DNA from: CAZMCC01 sp964564695
GTDB taxonomy: Bacteria > Planctomycetota > Phycisphaerae > Phycisphaerales > UBA1924
NCBI GenBank assembly: GCA_964564695.1
Contig: CAZMCC010000108.1
Location: 1-11,756 of the forward strand
Length of the DNA: 11,756 nt
Direction: 5' to 3'
The position numbers and the translations under genes are program-made. The notes beneath the pieces are model-generated. The model did no database searches, was not told the DNA's origin, and was given only the letters and a program-made list of their open reading frames with translations. How positions within the stretch are numbered: the first letter of the stretch is position 1; each line of letters begins with the position of its first letter. Shown here in pieces: positions 1 to 4,978 of this stretch.

Positions 1-52
1 GCAACAACAGTCCGCGTAACTGAATGGCATTCCCGCAGAGCCGGTTGAGCAT
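1..52 (-). CDS. Possible 5' end of a gene leaving the window (very tentative)
   Basis: On the minus strand an ATG at 52-50 opens a frame that stays open to the left edge and reads MLNRLCGNAIQLRGLLL. A second ATG at 30-28, in another frame, follows the purine-rich stretch gcggga and is also open (MPFSYADCCC). Seventeen codons or fewer cannot show coding, and I recognise neither peptide. The first ATG lies inside a repeated 10-mer, so this may only be repeat sequence. Confidence 0.15.
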   Translation of the reverse strand, partial: MLNRLCGNAIQLRGLLL

Positions 53-117
53 GCCCGAACTCATCGACTTCGGGACCAAATCGCAGACATGCTCAACGCA
101 GAGCCGTTGAGCATGCC
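35..117. repeat. Three-copy repeat with hairpins (left edge)
   Basis: The 10-mer gttgagcatg occurs at 44-53 and 106-115, and its reverse complement catgctcaac at 88-97. Each direct copy is preceded by gcagagcc (35-42 and 98-105), so 35-55 and 98-117 are direct repeats differing by one G. Positions 88-98 pair perfectly with 105-115, an 11-bp stem with a 6-nt loop. Positions 54-59 (cccgaa) pair with 69-74 (ttcggg), giving a 6-bp stem with a 9-nt loop. The middle copy can pair with either neighbour, but not both at once. Confidence 0.7.
88..115 (-). terminator. Candidate terminator hairpin after the acetyltransferase gene
   Basis: The 11-bp stem lies 8 bases beyond the stop codon (124-126) of the minus-strand acetyltransferase gene, where a terminator is expected. 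The following minus-strand bases are tctgcgatttgg, with only one TTT, so a classical U-tract is lacking. It may slow or protect the RNA end rather than terminate. Confidence 0.3.
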
Positions 118-123
118 ACCCGC

Positions 124-642
124 TCACTCATCGAGATGCTTGTCCATGATCCGCACATCGATGAAGCGCCCGAGCTTCACGCCCGCCCGCCGTTGCACGC
201 CGATGGTTGCGAACCCCAGGGCCTCGTGGAACTTCACGCTCCCGGGGTTCTGCTCGGTGACGCGGGCGATGATGACGCAGACGCCCTCGCGGAACGCCCG
301 GGCCATGAGGTCGACCATCAGGGCTTTCCCCACCCCGCGACCCTGGGCGTCGGGATGGACGTATACGGAGTTCTCCGCCGTGCGGGCGTAGCCGGGACGG
401 CTCGACCACGCCGAGAGCGACGCGAAGCCCAGGACGGTGAACGGCCTTTCACCCTGGGGCGCATCGTCGTCCAATGCGACGACGGCAGGATGTCGCGGGT
501 TTGTGTGCTCCCCGAGCCACGCACCCCACTCTTTCGGGGAGCGGGGCTCGGTCATGAGCGTGGCGAAACCGTGGAGGCATTCGGGGTCATAGATGGCCGC
601 GATGCCGGGGAGATGTTCGGGGGCGGCCGGGACGATCCGCAT
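124..642 (-). CDS. GNAT family N-acetyltransferase (phosphinothricin acetyltransferase-like)
   Basis: A 172-residue single-domain acetyltransferase, probably cytosolic, transferring acetyl from acetyl-CoA to an amine. The acetyl-CoA pyrophosphate-binding loop is QGRGVGKAL at residues 100-108, preceded by the beta-4 strand ENSVYVHPDA (90-99). SVKFHEALGF at 135-144 is the usual GNAT C-terminal motif. The N-terminal IYDPECLHGFATLMTEPRSP (18-37) and the overall length match the phosphinothricin/methionine-sulfoximine acetyltransferase group (Pat/bar, MnaT/YncA). Substrate cannot be read from sequence; members of this group also act on other amino acids and toxins. The gene diverges from the methyltransferase gene across about 70 bp. 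No Shine-Dalgarno is visible before the ATG (640-642). On the minus strand gatacc lies 4 bases upstream of that ATG, so a short or absent leader is possible. GNAT membership is secure, the subgroup fairly so. Confidence 0.85.
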   Translation of the reverse strand: MRIVPAAPEHLPGIAAIYDPECLHGFATLMTEPRSPKEWGAWLGEHTNPRHPAVVALDDDAPQGERPFTVLGFASLSAWSSRPGYARTAENSVYVHPDAQGRGVGKALMVDLMARAFREGVCVIIARVTEQNPGSVKFHEALGFATIGVQRRAGVKLGRFIDVRIMDKHLDE

Positions 643-712
643 CTGGTATCGTTGGGGGCAACTGGCCGGAGCGGTGGACGGGACGAGAAAGTGTGTGGGG
701 GGGGAAACCCTG

Positions 713-1441
713 ATGCGAGACGCCAGAACGATGCCGAGCCAAAGCGCACGCAGCGAAGCCCCTGCTCACACCCGCACCCCCACCACCCGACGTTCCGCGG
801 TGAGCGTGGAAGTGAAGCCGTCGCCCCAGGGGCGAGCGGCCGCGCCGCCCGCGAAGGCTCTGCACCGCCTGGGCTTCTTCCGCCAGTTCCTCAAGGCCCC
901 CAAGGAGCTTGGCACCTGCTTCACCTCCGGCAAGGGCCTGACCAAGGCGCTGACGACGCACATGGGGCTCGAAAGCGCCAGCGCGGTCGTCGAGCTTGGC
1001 CCCGGCAGCGGGCCGCTCACCGAGCGGATTGTCGGCCTCATCCCCGACGGCGCGAACTTCTTCACCATCGAGAGCAACGAGGGCCTCGTCGAGCTCCTCC
1101 GCAAGCGATTCCCGACCATCTCCACCTATCACGACGACGCCCTGAACGTCTCGGCCATCGCGAAGAAGCACGGCCTGAAGCCGGGCTCGGTCGACGCCGT
1201 GGTCAGCAGCCTGCCCTTCCTGCTCTTCGACGACGAGCTGCAGGACCGGATGCTGGGGGCGATCTCGAAGGTCCTGCGTCCGGGGGGGCGGTTCAGCATG
1301 GTGACCTACCGGCCGGAACGGCTGATGCCCAGTGCCCGGGAGTTCCGGCGGCGCATGGAGCGGCACTTCGGCAAGGTCGAGCGGGCCGTGTTTATCCCGA
1401 CGAACATCCCGCCGGCACACGTCTACCGATGCACGAAGTAG
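713..1441 (+). CDS. SAM-dependent methyltransferase, phospholipid N-methyltransferase-like
   Basis: A 242-residue class I methyltransferase. Motif I is VVELGPGSGPLTERI (92-106), the acidic ribose-binding residue lies in FTIESNEG (117-124), motif IV is VVSSLPFLLF (163-172), and VLRPGGRFSMVTY (187-199) follows. The lead-in FFRQFLKAPKELGTCFTSGKG (near 55-75) resembles the Sinorhizobium/Rhodobacter PmtA group and its relatives (phospholipid N-methyltransferase, also like rRNA adenine dimethylases). The likely role is methylation of phosphatidylethanolamine at the cytoplasmic face of the membrane, but another lipid or substrate is possible. The first 50 residues are Pro/Ala/Arg/Ser-rich and probably disordered. 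I chose ATG 713 because upstream in-frame ATGs would overlap the divergent acetyltransferase gene, and because a run of eight G (697-704) lies at ribosome-binding distance. ATG 731 is an alternative. Confidence 0.8.
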   Translation: MRDARTMPSQSARSEAPAHTRTPTTRRSAVSVEVKPSPQGRAAAPPAKALHRLGFFRQFLKAPKELGTCFTSGKGLTKALTTHMGLESASAVVELGPGSGPLTERIVGLIPDGANFFTIESNEGLVELLRKRFPTISTYHDDALNVSAIAKKHGLKPGSVDAVVSSLPFLLFDDELQDRMLGAISKVLRPGGRFSMVTYRPERLMPSAREFRRRMERHFGKVERAVFIPTNIPPAHVYRCTK

Positions 1442-1697
1442 GGGGTCCGGGGCCGGGCCCGGGCGTCAGGGGGAGCGGAGTATGCCGGAATGGCGGGCCC
1501 GCGTTAAGGGGAAGGGCTGGTTGGCCGATGGTTATCTGCGCGGGCGGGTCTGGACCGGCTGGGGCCGGTGAGATCCCGTGCGACCCGTGGCCCGCAGTTT
1601 GCCCATACCCATACGGATTGGTTCGTCACTAGTATGACCACATCGCGTCGGCGCACCGGGCACCCAGGCCCGATCCCGTCGCACGAGGAATGAACGA
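1442..1697. other. Intergenic region before clpP1
   Basis: 256 bp with no convincing gene. It starts with a very GC-rich self-complementary stretch (ccgggcccgg near 1452-1461) just after the methyltransferase stop, and has a 6-bp stem with a tetraloop at 1554-1569 (accggc/gccggt); neither is followed by a T-run. From about 1597 the sequence becomes less GC-rich (tttgcccatacccatacgg, then cactagtatgacc), which is where I would expect the clp promoter. TAGTAT (1630-1635) could be a -10 box, but no -35 box at normal spacing is clear. Confidence 0.5.
1685..1690 (+). promoter_or_regulatory. Ribosome binding site of clpP1
   Basis: The sequence gaggaa ends 7 bases before ATG 1698, which fixes that start. 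An out-of-frame ATG (1690-1692) immediately followed by a stop overlaps the site. Confidence 0.7.
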
Positions 1698-2276
1698 ATG
1701 CCTTCCGCCAGCGTTTCCTACCAGCGCACTCGCGAGATGACGATCGACGAGCTGTTGCTGGAGAATCGGATCGTCTTCCTGATCGGCGAGATCAACTACG
1801 CCTCCGCCGCTCGGGTCATGATGCAGATGCTCTACCTGGAGAACCAGAAGAAGGGCCAGGACATCCACTTCTACATCAATTCGCCCGGGGGCGCGGTGGA
1901 CGACACGCTCGCCCTCTACGACACGATGCGTTTCCTGACGAGCCCGGTGAGCACATACTGCATCGGGCGGGCGTACTCGGGCGGAGCGGTTCTGCTCACG
2001 GCCGGCGCCAAGGGCAAGCGGTTCATCCTCCCGCACGCGAAGGTGATGACCCACCAGCCCTACGGCGGCGTGGGCGGGCAGGCCGAGGACATCCGCATCC
2101 AGGCCGAGCAGATCATCAAGAGCAAGCAGGAGCTCATCAGGATCATCGCCAAGCACACCGGCCAGGCCGAGGAAGTCGTCCGGCGCGATTCGGAGCGTGA
2201 CAAGTACTTCACGGCCGAAGAGGCCAAGAGCTACGGGCTTGTCGACGAGGTCCTCGAAGAGCCGCGCCACCAGTAG
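1698..2276 (+). CDS. clpP: ATP-dependent Clp protease proteolytic subunit, first copy (complete triad)
   Basis: A 192-residue ClpP serine peptidase, which would form the barrel that degrades proteins fed to it by a ClpX/ClpA/ClpC ATPase in the cytoplasm. The oxyanion-loop motif is INSPGG (60-65). The catalytic serine is Ser94 in GRAYSGGAV (most ClpPs have GQAASMGA here), the histidine is His119 in MTHQPYGG, and the aspartate is Asp168 in SERDKYF. The spacings (25 and 49 residues) equal those of E. coli ClpP. The N-terminus MPSASVSYQRTREMTIDELLLENRI lacks the usual PxVxE...GERxxDIYSRLL segment, so axial-pore and propeptide features differ from ClpP2 next door. The second clpP starts 71 bp downstream, so the two are probably co-transcribed, as in genomes with hetero-oligomeric ClpP. 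No ATPase or trigger-factor gene is adjacent. Confidence 0.96.
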   Translation: MPSASVSYQRTREMTIDELLLENRIVFLIGEINYASAARVMMQMLYLENQKKGQDIHFYINSPGGAVDDTLALYDTMRFLTSPVSTYCIGRAYSGGAVLLTAGAKGKRFILPHAKVMTHQPYGGVGGQAEDIRIQAEQIIKSKQELIRIIAKHTGQAEEVVRRDSERDKYFTAEEAKSYGLVDEVLEEPRHQ

Positions 2277-2307
2277 CCCGAGCGCGGCGTGACGGCGTGT
2301 CCTCCCT

Positions 2308-2335
2308 GTTCACCGCTCACCATTCACCATTCATT
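2308..2335 (+). repeat. Heptanucleotide tandem repeat in the clpP1-clpP2 gap
   Basis: Four consecutive 7-base units: gttcacc, gctcacc, attcacc, attcatt. They occupy much of the 71-bp gap between the two clpP genes, just before the ribosome-binding region of the second. Confidence 0.75.
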
Positions 2336-2336
2336 C

Positions 2337-2347
2337 GGGGTTTCCCC
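2337..2347 (+). promoter_or_regulatory. Small hairpin at the clpP2 ribosome binding site
   Basis: GGGG (2337-2340), TTT, CCCC (2344-2347) abut ATG 2348. The only Shine-Dalgarno-like sequence here is the GGGG, and it can pair with the CCCC directly before the start codon. The stem is only 4 bp, so the effect may be slight. Confidence 0.35.
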
Positions 2348-2971
2348 ATGTCATACCTGGTTCCGATCGTGATTGAGCAGTCCGGCCGCGGCGAGCGCGC
2401 GTACGACATCTACTCGCGCCTGCTCAAGGACCGAATCGTCTTCCTGGGCAGCCCGGTGATGGACGAGTCGGCGAGCCTGATCATCGCTCAGCTGCTCTTC
2501 CTCGCCAACGAGGACCCCAAGAGCGACATCCACCTGTACATCAACTCCCCCGGCGGCAGCGTCACCGCCGGCCTGGGCATCCTCGACACGATGAAGTACG
2601 TCGAGTGCGACGTTGCGACGTACGTCATCGGGCAGGCCGCGAGCATGGGCAGCGTGCTGGCGTGCTCGGGCACCAAGGGCAAGCGCTACGCCCTGCCCAA
2701 CGCCCGCAACCTGATGCACCAGCCGCTCATCGGGGGCGTGATGGAAGGCCAGGCAACGGACCTTGAGATCGAAGCCCGCGAGATGCTGCGCCTGCGCGAC
2801 CGCCTGTACGGGATCTACGCCGAGGCGACGGGTCAGAACAAGGACCGCATCGCGGCCGATTGCGACCGCAACAAGTGGCTCGACGAGCAGGAGATGCTCG
2901 AGTACGGCCTGATCGACAAGGTGCTGACCCGCATGCCGCGGGTTGACAAGCGGGACGCGGGCCGCGAGTAA
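2348..2971 (+). CDS. clpP: ATP-dependent Clp protease proteolytic subunit, second copy (Asn in place of catalytic Asp)
   Basis: A 207-residue ClpP. The start at 2348 gives MSYLVPIVIEQSGRGERAYD, which matches the conserved ClpP N-terminus (E. coli LVPMVIEQTSRGERSFD); the 17 extra upstream in-frame codons come from the heptamer repeat. Ser99 (GQAASMGS) and His124 (LMHQPL) are present. Ungapped alignment of ADCDRNKWLDEQEMLEYGLID (170-190) with E. coli [21 protein letters not shown] places Asn175 at the catalytic Asp. The handle region HQPLIGGVMEGQAT has two more residues than HQPLGGYQGQAT. Listeria ClpP1 is known to carry Asn at this site and to work best in mixed complexes with ClpP2. By analogy this subunit may need its neighbour for full activity; that is inference. 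A strong terminator follows. Confidence 0.96.
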   Translation: MSYLVPIVIEQSGRGERAYDIYSRLLKDRIVFLGSPVMDESASLIIAQLLFLANEDPKSDIHLYINSPGGSVTAGLGILDTMKYVECDVATYVIGQAASMGSVLACSGTKGKRYALPNARNLMHQPLIGGVMEGQATDLEIEAREMLRLRDRLYGIYAEATGQNKDRIAADCDRNKWLDEQEMLEYGLIDKVLTRMPRVDKRDAGRE

Positions 2972-2983
2972 GTCAGAAAGACC

Positions 2984-3111
2984 TTCACCGCGGAGATCGC
3001 AGAGACCGCGGAGAAGAGGCGATGAACGAACGCGGGCCCGGAGCGAGCGCTCCGGGCCCGTTTCTTTTTCCCAAGGTCTTTCTCCGCGCCCTCCGCGTGC
3101 TCCGCGGTGAA
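2984..3111. repeat. Paired inverted 9-nt-period repeat flanking the clpP terminator
   Basis: Arm 1 is 2984-3015, starting ttcaccgcggag and ending gcggagaa. Arm 2 is 3080-3111 and is its reverse complement at 27 of 32 positions. Each arm is built of degenerate 9-base units (cgcggagat, cgcagagac, cgcggagaa in arm 1). An adjoining 9-mer, aaagacctt (2977-2985), has its reverse complement at 3073-3081. The terminator hairpin lies between the arms. Confidence 0.75.
3033..3069 (+). terminator. Rho-independent terminator of the clpP transcript
   Basis: A perfect 12-bp GC stem pairs 3033-3044 with 3049-3060 around the tetraloop GAGC, followed at once by TTTCTTTTT (3061-3069). It lies about 60 bp past the second clpP stop. 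On the minus strand the stem is followed by cgttcgttc, so it is much better suited to stopping plus-strand transcription. Confidence 0.9.
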
Positions 3112-3117
3112 ATCCGC

Positions 3118-4920
3118 TCACTTCACCCGCAGCACCACCATCGTCATGTCGTCCGGCGGCGTGTTCATCCCGATGAACTGGCGGATGTGCCACGCGACGT
3201 GGTCGACGACGCGCTGGGCGCTGGCGTGGGGGTCCTCGGCGAGGAGCTCGACGATCGCCTTCTTGATGCGGGTGCCGCCGAAGCGTTTGCCGTTGAAGTC
3301 GGAGGCGTCGGTGAGCCCGTCGGTGTAGATCGCGAGCACGTCGCCCTTCTTGAGATCGAAGATGCCGAAGGGGTATTTCTGCTGGGGGTCGATGCCCAGG
3401 GCCATGCCGTCGGCGGTGAGGCGCAGGACGTCGTCGGGGCCGATCTTCCTGCCGCTGCTGGCCGGCGGGGCGCGGAAGAGCATGGGCCATTCGTGGCCGG
3501 CGCCGCAATAGGTCATGCGGAGCGTGGCGGGGTCGATCACGCCGTACCAGAGGGTGGCGAACTCGTTGTCGAGGGTGTCGCGGACGAGGGCCTGGTTGAC
3601 GCGGCTGAGGACCTCGCCGATCTGGTAGACGTCCTGCGCGTGGGCCCGCAGGCTGGCGCGGACGCTCGACATGAGCAGGGCCGCGGCCACGCCCTTGCCG
3701 ACGACGTCGCCGACGACGATGCCCAGGTTGCTGTCGAGGCGGATGAAGTCGTAGAAGTCGCCGCCGAGCTCGAAGCTCGGCACGTAACGGGCCGCGAGCT
3801 CGAGGGGCGGCATGTCCGGCGTCGAGCGCGGCAGCATGCGCCGCTGCACGTCGGCCGCGAGGCGGACCTGGCGCTGCACCTGCTCGTTCTGCTCGCGGAG
3901 GACACGCAGCCGGGCGTTGACCACCGACGCGGCGGACTGGTCGGCGATCGAGCGGAGCAGGCCCTGCTCACCGCGGGTGAAGCGGCGCGTGGTGCGGGTG
4001 TAGAGGCGGATGAGGCCGACGGGGCGGCCGTGGTACATGAGGCCGGTGGTGATGAAGCTGACGAGGCCTTCATCGCGGACGCGCTTGGGGTCGTTGACGC
4101 GCGGGTCGGCGGCGAGGTCGTCGACGGTGATGACGTCGCCTTCGAGGGCGAGGGCCCGCAACACGCCGCCGGCCGAGAGGGGGCGAGGATCGTCGATCCA
4201 CTCGCGGGAAAGGCCGCGGGCGGCCCGGATGTCCATGGGGAGCGAGAGCTGGTCGACGCCGGTGGGCGTGCTCTCTGGCAGCAGGGCGATCGAGCCGGCG
4301 TCGGCGCGGAGGACCTGCATGGCGAGGTCGAGCGCGACGCTGAGGACACGGTCGCTGTCGCCGGTCTGGACCAGCAGCGAGCTGAGGCGGTACAGGGCCC
4401 CGAGCTCCTGCACGCGGCTCTTGAGCGAGAGCTGGGCCTCGCAGCCTTCGCTGATCGCGGAGGCGAGGCGGCGCAGGGCCGTCTCGAGCGAGCGGATGAG
4501 CACGCGCAGCTCGCCGCCCTCGCCGGTCATGACGACTCGTTCGTCGACGACCGCGGTGGGCACGGCCATCACGATCGCGCCGATGATGCCTGAGCTGAGG
4601 CGCAAGTGGGCCGCGAACAGCTCGGACTGCTCGTCGGGGGAGGCGCCCGCGAGTTCGCCGGCGCGGCGTCGGGCGGCGTTCTCGTCGACGATCTCCCAAG
4701 GCGACGCGCCCCGCCCCGGGATGATCGCCCCGAAGTCGCGGTCGCGGAGCCAGATGGGGACGCCGGTGGTGCGGCTGAGCTCGTCGCACACCGAGGCGAG
4801 CGAGCCGTCGGTGAGGAACTCGCGGACGGAGTGGGTGCTGAGGGCGTCCGACGCGACTTCGGGCGGCTCGGGGGCCGGTCGCGGAGCGGGCTCGGGATGG
4901 GCTGCGCCGGCGTCAGGCAT
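3118..4920 (-). CDS. GAF-domain PP2C (SpoIIE/RsbU-type) serine phosphatase
   Basis: A 600-residue signalling phosphatase, apparently soluble (no membrane segment seen). Residues 1-27 are Ala/Pro-rich. Residues 28-165 hold a possible sensory region (FLTDGSLASVCDELSRTTGV) that I cannot name with confidence. A GAF-like domain spans about 170-337, then a coiled segment (338-360), then the SpoIIE-type PP2C domain from ADVQRRMLPRS (356-366) to the end. Metal-binding aspartates are visible in GGDFYD (Asp388, Asp391), VGDVVGKG (Asp405), YTDG (Asp534) and PPDDMTMVVL (590/591). Such enzymes dephosphorylate anti-sigma-factor antagonists (RsbV type). No antagonist, kinase or sigma gene is visible here, so the partner is unknown. 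The gene lies 58 bp downstream of the secreted-protein gene on the same strand, with acgga just before its ATG, and probably shares its transcript. The catalytic domain is certain; the input signal is unknown. Confidence 0.93.
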   Translation of the reverse strand: MPDAGAAHPEPAPRPAPEPPEVASDALSTHSVREFLTDGSLASVCDELSRTTGVPIWLRDRDFGAIIPGRGASPWEIVDENAARRRAGELAGASPDEQSELFAAHLRLSSGIIGAIVMAVPTAVVDERVVMTGEGGELRVLIRSLETALRRLASAISEGCEAQLSLKSRVQELGALYRLSSLLVQTGDSDRVLSVALDLAMQVLRADAGSIALLPESTPTGVDQLSLPMDIRAARGLSREWIDDPRPLSAGGVLRALALEGDVITVDDLAADPRVNDPKRVRDEGLVSFITTGLMYHGRPVGLIRLYTRTTRRFTRGEQGLLRSIADQSAASVVNARLRVLREQNEQVQRQVRLAADVQRRMLPRSTPDMPPLELAARYVPSFELGGDFYDFIRLDSNLGIVVGDVVGKGVAAALLMSSVRASLRAHAQDVYQIGEVLSRVNQALVRDTLDNEFATLWYGVIDPATLRMTYCGAGHEWPMLFRAPPASSGRKIGPDDVLRLTADGMALGIDPQQKYPFGIFDLKKGDVLAIYTDGLTDASDFNGKRFGGTRIKKAIVELLAEDPHASAQRVVDHVAWHIRQFIGMNTPPDDMTMVVLRVK

Positions 4921-4978
4921 TCCGTGCGGATGCTATTCGCGGCGTGCCAACGGTGCGATGACCGCGAGCGGGACGGGG

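Noticed and set aside
136..1632. A 498-codon plus-strand frame at the left end
   Set aside because: It is antisense to the acetyltransferase gene and then out of frame with the methyltransferase gene, and shows no domain.
2297..2347. Extending ClpP2 upstream by 17 codons (MSSLFTAHHSPF...)
   Set aside because: Those codons are translated heptamer repeat; the ClpP family N-terminus begins at the ATG at 2348.
2866..2868. Taking Asp173 of ClpP2 as the normal catalytic aspartate because it is 49 residues after His124
   Set aside because: The two-residue insertion in the handle shifts the numbering. Ungapped alignment of the flanking DxxRxxxL...EYGL segment places Asn175, not Asp173, at the catalytic position.
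2308..3111. Reading the tandem and inverted repeats as a CRISPR array
   Set aside because: Repeat units are 7-9 bases without spacers, or single inverted pairs; there is no regular repeat-spacer pattern and no cas gene.
3022..4593. A 523-codon plus-strand frame antisense to the phosphatase gene
   Set aside because: Its apparent start lies inside the repeat and terminator region, and the product is Glu/Ala/Val-rich filler; the opposite strand has the complete PP2C motif set.
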